From the NCBI GenBank assembly GCA_900471925.1, contig UCGV01000033.1:55881-119880 (forward strand): a stretch of DNA of 64,000 nucleotides, read 5' to 3'. A program made the translations under genes and the position numbers. Within the stretch, counting starts at the first letter, position 1; every line of letters begins with the position of its first letter. The stretch comes from Hyphomicrobiales bacterium (GTDB lineage Bacteria > Pseudomonadota > Alphaproteobacteria > Rhizobiales > Rhizobiaceae). The notes beneath the pieces were generated by a model that had not been told where the DNA came from, made no database searches, and worked only from the letters and a program-made list of their open reading frames with translations. Below, piece by piece: positions 18,105 through 26,696 of this stretch.

Positions 18105-18462
18105 CCGGTTTGAGTGTTCCGAACAGAACGCGCGCTCAAAAATCGATCAAGGCGATGCCGAGATCTGCGCGCTTGCGGCGCCGCAAGCTGCGGTGCTTTC
18201 CCGGATGATGATCTCCAGGGTCGGATGAACGATACCCTTGATGAAATGCCCGCCTTTGGTGGATCCGTCCTCGAAGCCCAAGGACGACATGGATGTGCGG
18301 ACTTGCCTTCCCGTCCTCATCGAGGACGATGTCACCGATCGCGCTCAGGACTTCGCTCTGGCCAGGAAGCGGGATTCGTCGTCCAATCGGCTGCGGCGGA
18401 AAACACCTCGGGTCTATTCCCTCGTAGTGCGCGGGCCACGGTTTGCAACGGCCGCGGTCATA
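18105..18462. other. Region of gene remnants
   Basis: No intact gene is seen. Near 18375-18410 the plus strand encodes a stretch ending AAENTSG that resembles part of the protein at 15233-15541. The same neighbour order (this protein, then the 34-bp repeat) occurs at both places, so this is probably a decayed duplicate. Confidence 0.45.
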
Positions 18463-18496
18463 AATAAATCATTGGAACCTATAGGTTTTCGGCGTG
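18463..18496 (+). repeat. 34-bp repeat, copy 2
   Basis: The partner of 16134-16167. In this copy the repeat contains the GGAAC of a usable EcfG-type promoter for the gene at 18528. Confidence 0.8.
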
Positions 18497-18498
18497 TT
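18474..18498 (+). promoter_or_regulatory. EcfG/RpoE2-type promoter, near match
   Basis: GGAAC at 18474-18478, 16 nt, TGTT at 18495-18498, 30 bp before the periplasmic protein gene. Confidence 0.5.
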
Positions 18499-18527
18499 TC
18501 CGCCTCACCCAACAGGAGGAAACATCA

Positions 18528-18839
18528 ATGAAGAAAATCGCCCTTCTCTCCACCGGCCTGCTTCTCGCCGCATCCGGTGCCTTTGCACAGAGCGAAACGC
18601 CGAGCACTTCGCAGACCACGCCTGCCGTCAACACCGAACAGAATCCCGGTGCGCCAATCGCCGGCAAGAACAGCTTCACCGAGTCCCAAGCCAAGTCGCG
18701 TCTCGAAGATGCCGGCTATACGGACGTGACCGGACTGAAGCTCGACGACCAGGGCGTCTGGCGCGCGACAGCGTCCAAGGACGGCAAGCCGGGCAATGTC
18801 TCCCTGGATTTCCAGGGCAACATCACGCTCGCCAAGTAA
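18528..18839 (+). CDS. Small secreted (periplasmic) protein, PepSY-like
   Basis: A protein of 103 residues with a clear signal peptide (MKKIALLSTGLLLAASGAFAQ, cleavage after AFA). A Ser/Thr-rich linker follows, then a compact domain with FTESQAKSRLEDAGYTDVTGL and GVWRATASKDGKP, resembling half a PepSY repeat. CAGGAGG precedes the ATG. Probably co-transcribed with the glycine-zipper gene 20 bp downstream. Exact role unknown. Confidence 0.82.
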   Translation: MKKIALLSTGLLLAASGAFAQSETPSTSQTTPAVNTEQNPGAPIAGKNSFTESQAKSRLEDAGYTDVTGLKLDDQGVWRATASKDGKPGNVSLDFQGNITLAK

Positions 18840-18859
18840 AATCAAGAAGGAGAATTCCA

Positions 18860-19468
18860 ATGAGAACCATTACTGGACTTTATGATAGCTACGACGACGC
18901 GAAGGCGGCCGTGAAGGCACTCGAGAATGCGGGCATCCCCTCGGATGACATCAGCATTGTCACCAACAAGGCAAACGGCGTCGATGTCGAAGGACAAGGC
19001 AACCGCGCCGCGGAAGGTGCGGGAACGGGTGCAGGCATCGGCGCTGTCGCCGGCGGTGCAGGCGGCCTTCTAACCGGGCTCGGTATGCTGGCGATCCCAG
19101 GAGTCGGCCCGGTTGTTGCGGCTGGCTGGCTCGTCGCGACAGCGGCAGGCGCGGTAGCCGGTGCCGTTGCAGGCGGCGCGGTGGGCGGCCTTGTCGGTGC
19201 GATGGTCGAATCCGGTGTTCCGGACGAGGACGCCAATTTCTATGCCGAAGGCATCCGTCGCGGCGGATCGGTCGTGACCGCCCGCGTCGACGAGAGCCGG
19301 GCCGCGCCGGCCGAGGCGATCCTCAACAGTTCGCCGCGCGTCAATGTCGCCGAGCGCAGGGCGCGCTATGCTCAACAGGGATGGACCCGTTTCGACGAGA
19401 CGGCGGCTCCCTATACGGCCGAGCAGATCGCGGCCGAGCGCGATCGGTATCGTGCAAACCGTCTGTAA
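18860..19468 (+). CDS. General stress protein with glycine-zipper membrane region
   Basis: A protein of 202 residues. The N-terminus (ITGLYDSYDDAKAAVKALENAGI) matches the general stress protein 17M/YflT-like domain. Residues 52-115 form a long Gly/Ala-rich zipper with two hydrophobic stretches. The C-terminus (EGIRRGGSVVTARVDE, and GWTRFDE at the end) matches rhizobial homologues. AGAAGGAG precedes ATG 18860. A rho-independent terminator follows at 19495. Likely membrane-associated. Confidence 0.85.
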   Translation: MRTITGLYDSYDDAKAAVKALENAGIPSDDISIVTNKANGVDVEGQGNRAAEGAGTGAGIGAVAGGAGGLLTGLGMLAIPGVGPVVAAGWLVATAAGAVAGAVAGGAVGGLVGAMVESGVPDEDANFYAEGIRRGGSVVTARVDESRAAPAEAILNSSPRVNVAERRARYAQQGWTRFDETAAPYTAEQIAAERDRYRANRL

Positions 19469-19494
19469 TTCGCCGCAACAAAGACCGTCAGGAA

Positions 19495-19521
19495 GCCCCG
19501 CAGGTGCTGCGGGGCTTTTTT
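19495..19521 (+). terminator. Rho-independent terminator
   Basis: GCCCCGCAG and CTGCGGGGC form a perfect 9-bp stem with a 3-nt loop, followed by six T. It ends the 18528-19468 operon. Confidence 0.9.
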
Positions 19522-19534
19522 GCTTCCCGCTGCC

Positions 19535-19559
19535 GGGACTTTTTGGCGTTTTTGGCGTT
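19535..19559 (+). promoter_or_regulatory. EcfG-like site with altered -35
   Basis: GGGAC (one mismatch to GGAAC) at 19535-19539, 16 nt, CGTT at 19556-19559, 28 bp before the SDR gene. Confidence 0.4.
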
Positions 19560-19587
19560 GTCTTCTCACAACAGACAGGAGAGCGAG

Positions 19588-20544
19588 ATGTCATCGAAAA
19601 GCACCGCGGCAAAGCAGCGCGATATCCAGAGCCAGGTCGCTGAGGCCGACGAAAAAACGAAATCAAAAACCACCGGCGCGATGCAGGCGGGTGCTCGGAA
19701 CTATCCCGAACCGCCGTTCCCGAAAGTCCATCAGGGCAAGCCAGGCTCAGAGGCTGATCTTCCGCTCGCCCCGATGTACGAGGCGCCGTTCTATAAGGGA
19801 TCGGGAAAGCTCAAGGACAAGGTAGCGCTCATCACGGGCGGCGATTCCGGCATTGGCCGCTCGGTGGCGACCCTATTTGCACGGGAAGGCGCCGACATCG
19901 CCATCGTCCATCTCGACGAGGACGAGGATGCGGCAGACACCAAGGCGGCAGTCGAGAAGGAAGGCCGCCAGTGCTTCGTCATCAAGGGCGACGTGAAGGA
20001 TCCGAAGTTCTGCCGCGACGCCGTCGCCAAGACTGTCAAGGAGTTCGCCCGGCTCGACGTCCTCGTCAACAACGCCGCGTTCCAGGTGCATACTGCCGAT
20101 ATCGAGGATCTGAGCGACGAACATTTTGACGAGACGCTGAAGACGAACCTCTATGGCTATTTCTACATGGCCAAGGCCGCTGTCCCGCACCTGGAAAATG
20201 GCTCCGCGATCATCAACACCGGCTCGGTCACCGGACTGGAGGGCTCGAAGGAGCTGCTCGACTACTCGATGACGAAGGGCGGCATTCACGCTTTCACCAA
20301 GGCACTGGCCAGCCAGCTTGTGGCGAAGGGCATCAGGGTCAACGCCGTTGCACCCGGACCGGTCTGGACACCATTGAACCCTTCAGACAAGCACGGAGAG
20401 GATGTCGCGAATTTCGGCAGCCAGACGCCGATGAGGCGGGCGGCCCAGCCAGAGGAGATCGCGCCTGCCTATGTCTTCCTCGCATCCCCGCAGATGTCGA
20501 GCTACATCACCGGCGAGGTCCTGCCGATCGTCGGTGGCTATTGA
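19588..20544 (+). CDS. SDR family oxidoreductase
   Basis: A protein of 318 residues. An extended N-terminus of about 75 residues, as in YghA/YdaD-type stress SDRs, leads into the cofactor loop TGGDSGIGR (83-91). NNAA at 161-164 and the catalytic set Ser213, Tyr226, Lys230 follow, then VAPGPVWTPL. It should be an NAD(P)-dependent alcohol/aldehyde oxidoreductase; the substrate is unknown. AGGAGAG precedes ATG 19588. A second SDR of the same type at 60953-61693 has lost its active site. Confidence 0.9.
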   Translation: MSSKSTAAKQRDIQSQVAEADEKTKSKTTGAMQAGARNYPEPPFPKVHQGKPGSEADLPLAPMYEAPFYKGSGKLKDKVALITGGDSGIGRSVATLFAREGADIAIVHLDEDEDAADTKAAVEKEGRQCFVIKGDVKDPKFCRDAVAKTVKEFARLDVLVNNAAFQVHTADIEDLSDEHFDETLKTNLYGYFYMAKAAVPHLENGSAIINTGSVTGLEGSKELLDYSMTKGGIHAFTKALASQLVAKGIRVNAVAPGPVWTPLNPSDKHGEDVANFGSQTPMRRAAQPEEIAPAYVFLASPQMSSYITGEVLPIVGGY

Positions 20545-20554
20545 GGCTGGCAAG

Positions 20555-20800
20555 ATGGCGACCTTCTATTTCCAGCTTCTCGATCACCAGGGCGTCCGCC
20601 CGACAGAAATGGCCTATGACTTCGACACTGCCGACGCGGCGATCGACGAGGCGAGGACAGCTTTTTCGGAAATGGCAGCGGATGGCCTGCCCGATAGCGC
20701 ATATAGTATGCTGTCCGTCGAGGTCTTCGACGAACGGCGTAACCCGATCCGCGAGACTTGTTCTCGAGGAGATCGACAAGACGAAGCCGGCCCCGTTTGA
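20555..20800 (+). CDS. DUF6894-like small protein with frameshifted C-terminus
   Basis: The first 68 residues fit the rhizobial DUF6894 pattern: MATFYFQLLDHQG, AIDEARTAFSEMAADGLP, and MLSVEVFDERRNPIRE. After position about 20758 the frame becomes non-homologous (TCSRGDRQ). The family-typical ending LVLEEIDKT is encoded in another frame from about 20759 onward. A one-base deletion or two-base insertion is therefore likely. The start lies 10 bp after the SDR stop, so it is in that operon. Confidence 0.7.
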   Translation: MATFYFQLLDHQGVRPTEMAYDFDTADAAIDEARTAFSEMAADGLPDSAYSMLSVEVFDERRNPIRETCSRGDRQDEAGPV

Positions 20801-20869
20801 TCAGCGCGGCAAGGCGCTTCCGACCCGCCGCGCCCCCAGTAGCAGACCCGGCATCCAAGGAAAGCGAAC

Positions 20870-21226
20870 ATGGTCACTAACGACCCCGGATCAGCAAAGA
20901 TCACGGAAACAGCGACCCAGGCCAGACAGGGCAGCTTCGGCAAGCCCGTATTCATCGTTCTCGTCTTTGGCATCCTTTTAGCGCTGATCGCTTGGGGCGG
21001 CGCCGAATTCTGGGGCGAAAGCATCGATCGGGACGCCACGCCGACTGCATCGACAACCCCAGATCCGATCAACGCACAGCCTTCCGGCTCTGGGACCTTC
21101 GATAACAATGCCGCCGATGGTCGTAGCCGTCCGCCCGAGGCCACAGACCGATCTCCGACGCCGAGCGGCAATGGTGGTGGTCCAACGCAGGTGACGACCC
21201 CGGCGGGAACAGAGAAAACAAAATAG
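20870..21226 (+). CDS. Single-pass membrane protein with disordered tail
   Basis: A protein of 118 residues. One membrane segment at about 24-47 (GKPVFIVLVFGILLALIAWGG) is followed by a Pro/Thr/Ser-rich low-complexity tail. This is an inner-membrane protein with the tail probably in the periplasm. Family not named; similar short proteins are frequent in rhizobia. Confidence 0.7.
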   Translation: MVTNDPGSAKITETATQARQGSFGKPVFIVLVFGILLALIAWGGAEFWGESIDRDATPTASTTPDPINAQPSGSGTFDNNAADGRSRPPEATDRSPTPSGNGGGPTQVTTPAGTEKTK

Positions 21227-21265
21227 CCAAGATTACGACCGATCCCCGGGGGGCTGCGGGCGGTC

Positions 21266-21290
21266 GGAACGTTGTCCCACCGTTAACGTT
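21266..21290 (+). promoter_or_regulatory. EcfG/RpoE2-type promoter, strict match
   Basis: GGAAC at 21266-21270, 16 nt, CGTT at 21287-21290, 27 bp before the DUF2934 gene. Confidence 0.78.
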
Positions 21291-21316
21291 ATCCAGCCGC
21301 TGACAGGAGCACCACA

Positions 21317-21556
21317 ATGGACAGAGACCAAAACCGCCGTGAACGCGCCTACAAGATCTGGGAGGACGAAGGCCGCCCAGAGGGCCGCCACGAAGACCAC
21401 TGGCGACGAGCCGAAGACCAGCACGAGGCCACCGAGCAGGAGGCTGCCGACGTCACTGAAGCGAATGAACATGCTTCCGAAACGTTCAACGACGACGGAG
21501 AGAAGCCAGGCTCTGCGGCCGACATGCCACCGCCTTCGACAGTTGCCCCCGATTGA
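21317..21556 (+). CDS. DUF2934 family protein
   Basis: A protein of 79 residues. RERAYKIWEDEGRPEGRHEDHWRRA is the DUF2934 signature, followed by an acidic disordered tail. Function unknown. It is monocistronic with a strict EcfG-type promoter. A shorter DUF2934 gene is at 41267-41395. Confidence 0.88.
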   Translation: MDRDQNRRERAYKIWEDEGRPEGRHEDHWRRAEDQHEATEQEAADVTEANEHASETFNDDGEKPGSAADMPPPSTVAPD

Positions 21557-21570
21557 CCGACCGTCGGTCA
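21554..21570. repeat. 17-bp palindrome over the DUF2934 stop codon
   Basis: TGACCGA-CCG-TCGGTCA, perfect 7-bp arms. It could be a weak terminator hairpin (no T-run) or an operator of the TetR type. Confidence 0.5.
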
Positions 21571-22544
21571 GTCCGACTGCCACCTCTTCGAGGGGTCGCA
21601 ATCGGCGCATCCCGGTCCCACAGCGCGCGAACACGGGCATGAACCGAACCGCGTTAATATCCGCGCGGGTTTGCCTTTTGGGCATATGAGCTTAGGATTT
21701 GCCGGCCAGGAGGATGTCGGCGACGAAAACACCGGGTGTTCGGCAAATACTCGAGCGGTTCTCAAGCAGCAAGCCAAAACGGGCGGATAAAGCCGCCCTG
21801 AGAGCCAACCGCAGTCGCTTCCTCCGATTTGTTGAGTGCCGCACCGATACCTTCAAATGCTTCGTCCTATGTCACTTCGACATTTCGGTCATTGCCGGCA
21901 TCGAAGCGAAGCGGGTGCGTGAGGAAGCAAAGCGGGTGCGTGAGGAAGCAAAGCGGGTGCGTGAGCCGCCCGGTCATTTCAAGATCGTGTTCGTTTCATG
22001 CACGAAGCTGTGCCACCGTGTGCTGGTTCCAAAAGTCGGGCGTGCAGCGATGCGAGGTCAGTTCCCACAAGGTCGTTCGCGCCGTCCCTGCAGAATTCGA
22101 ACGGATGATTGTTCACCGGCTTTGGCCAGGCGCATGACACGCAAAGCGGCTTGTTCTGGTGAACGAGCGAGCAACGTCGTCCATAACGAGGCGCAAAACA
22201 TCGGGGGATTGTCCGATCGGCCGGTCATCTTCTCCTGCCTTCGGCCTACTCGGACGTCGCCGGACGCGGGGGCAACGGGGTGTCGTTGGTCCGGGCTTTG
22301 CGTTCCCCTCTGGTCTGTCCTCTGTCGGGATCCGCGGCGGGCCTCGGCGATATCTCGTCGTCGGCCTGCAGCTCGTCTGTGTTCACATATCTTTTTTGCT
22401 CGACCATTTTTTATGTCCTGTTGGCCGTCTGCGGAGCGGGAATGCGATCAGCCTTGTCGGCCGGCCCCGACACCGGATCGACGTCGGGTCACCCTGTCGC
22501 CGGATTGCCGGCTGTTGCCGATGTTGACGGGAGGAGCGCGCCGG
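21571..22544. other. Non-coding or decayed region
   Basis: About 970 bp. Open frames are long but arginine/serine/cysteine-rich and lack ribosome binding sites. The only structure seen is a short 21-bp tandem repeat at 21909-21965. Confidence 0.5.
21909..21965 (+). repeat. 21-bp tandem repeat, 2.7 copies
   Basis: The unit AAGCGGGTGCGTGAGGAAGC plus A is repeated head to tail twice with a partial third copy. The unit is in frame with itself (seven codons). Confidence 0.85.
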
Positions 22545-22643
22545 TCATCCACGTTCGTTTCGGGAAAGTTCGTCGTCCTGGGTATCTTCGCCCAACGATT
22601 TTGGCGGAAGCTTTGCGAAAGCGGGAATAGGGTTGGTTGTCAT
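22545..22643 (-). CDS. Very small protein (32 aa) with strong ribosome binding site
   Basis: ATG 22643 is preceded by AAGGAGG at ideal spacing. The frame encodes 32 residues starting MTTNPIPAFAKLPP and ends at TGA 22545-22547. An EcfG-like site lies 23 bp upstream. The neighbouring frame continues with no stop for about 30 codons, so the gene may originally have been longer and frameshifted at the end. Family not recognised. Confidence 0.45.
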   Translation of the reverse strand: MTTNPIPAFAKLPPKSLGEDTQDDELSRNERG

Positions 22644-22665
22644 GGTAATCCTCCTTGTGATGGAG

Positions 22666-22690
22666 AACTCGTGGCGAAAAGGCGGGTTCC
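22666..22690 (-). promoter_or_regulatory. EcfG-like promoter, near match
   Basis: Minus strand: GGAAC (22690-22686), 16 nt, AGTT (22669-22666), 23 bp before the small ORF at 22643. Confidence 0.45.
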
Positions 22691-22976
22691 CTCTGTTCGT
22701 TCAAAACGGCCTCAGGGGAGGGGATGGCCCTTGCGTCAGCGTGACCGTTGTTGCGGTCCTCCGGTCCTAAATGATGGCGAGGCAAACGCACATAGGAATT
22801 AGGACTGTGTTGAGCGGCGCGATCGCTTGGCGCAGCAAAAGCGATGGCCTATCAAAATCCGAGATCGCTGCTGCCAGAATCCGAAACAGCCGAGCTTGAA
22901 GTCCGAATTAGACGACAATAAATTCCGAATTGGGCGTCACGCCGACATCCTGGATGCCGTTTGCCGGAGAAATCCA

Positions 22977-24094
22977 GTGACTGGTAGCCAAACCAAAGAT
23001 CTTTACCCGAGGGGCGCTGCCGAGCGAATTCGCATCGCCCTCGAGGATACACCGGCTGCGCTGGTCAACGGGCCGCGCCAATGGGGCAAACCACCCTGGT
23101 CCGCACACTGCTGAAGCAGGATCGGCATATTTTACATTCGATGACGAAACGACCCTATTGTCCGCCAGGGCTGATCCCGTCGGATTCATTCGCCAAATCG
23201 ACACGGCTATTCTCGACGAGATCAAGCGTGTTCCGGAGATCCTGCGCGCGATCAAGCAGGCAGTCGACAATGATCGCCGGCCGGGCCGTTTTCTGCTGAC
23301 CGGTTCGGCCAACATCCCGGCAATGCCGAGGGTGTGGACAGCCTCGCGGGAAGAATGGAAGTGATGACCCTGCTTCCTCTTGCCCAGTCGGAAATGCGAA
23401 ACGCAACATCGAATTTTCTCGACACCGCGTTTTGCGGACAAGCCGCCAATCCGCGAGAGCTGATCACCGGCGACGCCCTGATCGACCAATGCCTGGTTGG
23501 CGGCAATCCTGAAATGCTTGCCCGCTCCGATCCAAGGCGACGGTCGGGATGGGCGCGGGACTATATCCGCGCTATCGTAGTACGGGACGTGCGCGACATT
23601 GCCGATGTCGAGCGCCTGGTTCAGATGCCACAATTGATGCGCGCTCTTGTGCATCATTCCGGTCAATTGCTGAACTTCAGCCAGCTGGCCGGCCAGGTCG
23701 GCCTCGATGACAAGCCGCTCGCCGCTATATTGGCCTGTTCGAGCAGCTGTTTCTCGTCCGGCGCATCGAACCGTGGTTTCGCAATCCTCTTAAACCCCTA
23801 GTCAAGACCCCGAAGCTTTTGTTTAAGGACGGCGGATTGCTGGCAGCGATGATCGGCGTCACGGCTGACCGGATCAGACGAGAGCGCTCACTCTTTGGAC
23901 CGATACTCGAAACCTTTGCGGTAAACGAAATGCTGAGGCTCTCGACCTGGAGCGACGTGCAGACAAATATCCACCACTACCGCGACAACGATCAGGACGA
24001 CGTCGATGTCGTTCTTGAAGACGAAACCGGGCACATTGCCGGGTTCGAGATCAAGGCTGAGGCCATTGCCAATTCCCCATGCCCGTTCCCCTGA
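22977..24094 (+). pseudogene. AAA_14/DUF4143 ATPase, decayed by several frameshifts
   Basis: Family landmarks occur in order but in changing frames. The N-terminus with VNGPRQ runs into a damaged Walker A near 23085. It continues with FDDET in another frame near 23136, AILDEIKRVPEI and RFLLTGSANI near 23210-23315, DSLAGRMEVMTLLPLAQSE near 23335, YIRAIVVRDV near 23570, then LFEQLFLVRRIEPWFRNPLK in a further frame near 23735. The final segment is ETFAVNEMLRL with GFEIKAEA. At least four frame changes are needed, and the C-terminus stops early. Intact members are about 400-residue ATPases of unclear, possibly toxin/antitoxin-like, role. Not a functional gene. Confidence 0.85.
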
Positions 24095-24181
24095 AGCGCT
24101 ATCGGCGCGAAATTCTTTCAAAAGCTGTATTGGCGGGCTACTGTTCAAGTCAAATGTGAAGGCCAGAGCAAGCGGGGCAGC

Positions 24182-25375
24182 GTGGAAGACAAGTTTCAAA
24201 ACGACATTCAGGCAGTCCTGAAAATTCCTGCAGTTCCCTCCATTCTCGATGTCATATGCCGAACGACCGGCATGGGGTTTGCTGCTGTTGCGCGCGTCAC
24301 TGAAGATCGCTGGATCGCCTGCCAGGTTCTGGACAATGTCGATTTCGGGCTTCCGGCCGGTGGCGAGCTGGAGGTCGAAACGACACTCTGTCACGAAATA
24401 CGACAGCATCACAGTGTCATCGCAATCGATAACGTGGCCGAGGATCCGGTCTACAGCAATCATCACACGCCCCGGATCTATGGACTGCAAAGCTATATTT
24501 CCGTGCCGATCATTATGCAGGATGGACGGTTTTTCGGAACATTGTGCGCGATCCATACCCAGGTCGCGCGCGTCAATAACCCCGAAACCATCGCCACCTT
24601 CAAGCTGTTTGCCGAGCTCATCGCCTATCATCTCGATGCAAACGACAAGGTTCAAGAGGCGCGCACCGAGCTTGTCAGCGAGCAGGCGAATTCGGAATTG
24701 CGAGAGCAGTTTATCGCGGTCCTCGGGCACGACCTTCGAAATCCGCTGGCCGGGGTCGATGCGGGCATCAACAAGCTTCTGCGCGATGGCTGGACGGAAA
24801 GATCACCACAGCTTTTGCGAATGATGAAAGCGAGCATCGTGCGAATGGCAGGCCTCGTCGATAACGTGATGGATCTGGCGCGCGCAAGGCTGGGCAGCGG
24901 CATCGATCTCCGCTTTGACGATCGCAGAACGGTCGCAGAAACGATTGACCAGGTGGTCGAGGAATTCCGGACGGCTCATCCGGACCGTGACATCGACGTG
25001 AGTCTCGACATTCAGGAGCATCCGCGTATCGACCATGCCCGGCTTGGCCAGATGTTTTCCAACCTCCTCGGGAACGCCTTGACGCACGGCTCTGTTGAAC
25101 ATCCGGTTCAGGTTCGTGTCACGTCTGACGATCAGGCGTTTAAATTGTCGGTCGAGAATAAGGGCAATCCCATTCCGCAAACCGACATGCAGCGTCTGTT
25201 TAAGCCATACGAGCGGGCCGGTGCATCGCAAGGCGAAGGCTTGGGTCTCGGGCTATATATCTCCTCGGAGATTGCCCGCTCGCATAGGGGAACGCTTAAC
25301 GTGACATCGGATTCGAACGCGACATGTTTCACTTTCGTCATGCCTGTGGAGACCGAAGGTCGCCCAACTCGCTAA
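24182..25375 (+). CDS. GAF-domain sensor histidine kinase
   Basis: A soluble kinase of 397 residues. A GAF domain (about 20-155; TGMGFAAVARVTEDRW, ISVPIIMQDGRFFGTLCAI) is followed by a HisKA domain with His183 in GHDLRNPLAG, and then an HATPase_c domain with N-box NLLGNALTH and GLGLGLYIS. It starts at GTG 24182 with no stronger upstream start. The last bases overlap the convergent receiver gene. The partial kinase at the left edge of the window is a close paralogue. The signal, possibly light or a small ligand through GAF, is unknown; no bilin-binding cysteine was assigned. Confidence 0.9.
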   Translation: MEDKFQNDIQAVLKIPAVPSILDVICRTTGMGFAAVARVTEDRWIACQVLDNVDFGLPAGGELEVETTLCHEIRQHHSVIAIDNVAEDPVYSNHHTPRIYGLQSYISVPIIMQDGRFFGTLCAIHTQVARVNNPETIATFKLFAELIAYHLDANDKVQEARTELVSEQANSELREQFIAVLGHDLRNPLAGVDAGINKLLRDGWTERSPQLLRMMKASIVRMAGLVDNVMDLARARLGSGIDLRFDDRRTVAETIDQVVEEFRTAHPDRDIDVSLDIQEHPRIDHARLGQMFSNLLGNALTHGSVEHPVQVRVTSDDQAFKLSVENKGNPIPQTDMQRLFKPYERAGASQGEGLGLGLYISSEIARSHRGTLNVTSDSNATCFTFVMPVETEGRPTR

Positions 25376-25761
25376 TGCGGTTGGTAATGATCGAGAAGCA
25401 CGTCATGAACGCGTTCCGCCGAGAAGGGCTTGGAGATGAACACGACCGTTGGCGGAAGGTCACCCGCAGCCGGCACGGATGCGCCCGACGCGACGATGAC
25501 GCATATGTGCGGCCAGCGCTCAGCCACCTTCCAGGCTAGATCCAGCCCATCGATTTCGCCAGGTGTCTGGACGTCGGTGAAGAGCAGCTGCAGCGAGGGG
25601 TGCTCGGCCAGAAATTCCAAGGCCTGGTCGGCCGTTGTCACCTCGACCACGGCGAATCCTTCGTCTGCAATGATGTCCACGGTGTTCATCAGCACAAGTG
25701 GCTCGTCATCGACGACAAGGGCGATCGGCTCTTTAAGTTTTGCATACTCGGCGTGTTCCAT
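25372..25761 (-). CDS. Single-domain response regulator
   Basis: A CheY-like receiver of 129 residues with no output domain. It has an acidic pair at Asp18/Asp19, phosphoacceptor Asp63 in LFTDVQ, and Lys in ISKPF. The TPGEIDGLDL loop is of the type common in rhizobial FixJ-like stand-alone receivers. It overlaps the GAF kinase tail to tail by 4 bp, so partnership with that kinase is plausible but only inferred. Confidence 0.88.
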   Translation of the reverse strand: MEHAEYAKLKEPIALVVDDEPLVLMNTVDIIADEGFAVVEVTTADQALEFLAEHPSLQLLFTDVQTPGEIDGLDLAWKVAERWPHICVIVASGASVPAAGDLPPTVVFISKPFSAERVHDVLLDHYQPH

Positions 25762-26501
25762 ACGAGTAAAGAAGCGCGGCTCGCAATGGTTCCGCGAAAA
25801 CTCTGGGCCTGCAGCTTCCGGCGTCGCACGCGAGGCGGTCTTTGTGCGACCACGTTCGGTGCTCGCCTGCCGGCCCCATGCGGGGGAGTAGCGATTTCGT
25901 ACTGCCGGGAAATGCCGGCTTTTCGCGATCAGACTACGAAAAACATGAACAGACTAAGGCTGTAACGTCCAGCTATGTGCTTCCGACCGCCTCGCGCCGA
26001 TCACAATCGAATAGTCACTGTCAGGGTCACTCGTGGGAAATTCATGCCCTGGGACCGATCTGTTTCAAGGCGACCACGCCGAACAGGCAGCCGCGATGGA
26101 GGAGCTGGATTACGTCAATATTTCTCAAAGCATGAATTCTCTTGGCACTGTCCCAGAGACATGAATCGGCCGGCGTAATAATCGCAAACATGCAACTAAG
26201 GTCTTGACCGGCTTACCTTTTTAAGCCGCTGCCAGGATCACTCGGGTGTCAGCGGCGACATGCCGGACAAACGGCGATATTCACGGTTGAATGGGTGGCG
26301 CTCTCGTATCCGACACGAAATGCTGCACTTCCAGGATCGATCCGTTCGGTAATCATCAGCCGTCGCGCCTCATGAAGACGCAGATGCTTTTGGTACTGCA
26401 AGGGACTCAACGCCGTCAGTGACTACGCCGCTTAGGCACATAGTGAAAATCGAACCTAGCGTAACTAGATACCAGAAAAGGACGGCGATCGAAGGCAGAG
26501 C
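25762..26501. other. Intergenic region, nothing recognised
   Basis: About 740 bp between the receiver gene and the next small gene. Only short, unsupported open frames occur, with no hairpin terminators or promoter matches of note. Confidence 0.4.
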
Positions 26502-26696
26502 ATGCGGACGGTGGAGCGTAACGATAAGGTCTGGAAAGTCATCTGGGTGCATGGCTCTTATTACCTGCAACATGACAACGACGAGCTGATCGGGCCGTTC
26601 TTCTCGCAGGGTCAAATCAATGAGTGGGCGGATGCCCCCGAAGCCGACCTGCGTGAGCAGCCTAACCACCAGCCGACCTCGGATAAGCGAAAGTAA
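26502..26696 (+). CDS. Small hypothetical protein
   Basis: A protein of 64 residues (KVWKVIWVHGSYYLQHDNDELIGPFFS), rich in aromatic residues, with a charged end. GAAGG lies eight bases before ATG 26502. Family not recognised; composition is protein-like, so it is kept with modest confidence. Confidence 0.45.
   Translation: MRTVERNDKVWKVIWVHGSYYLQHDNDELIGPFFSQGQINEWADAPEADLREQPNHQPTSDKRK

Noticed and set aside
21909..21965. Tandem repeat considered as CRISPR-like
   Set aside because: Units are contiguous without spacers and no cas genes are present.
21699..22802. Plus-strand 367-codon frame
   Set aside because: Low-complexity Arg/Ser/Cys composition, no start signal, and it overlaps a better-supported small gene on the other strand.
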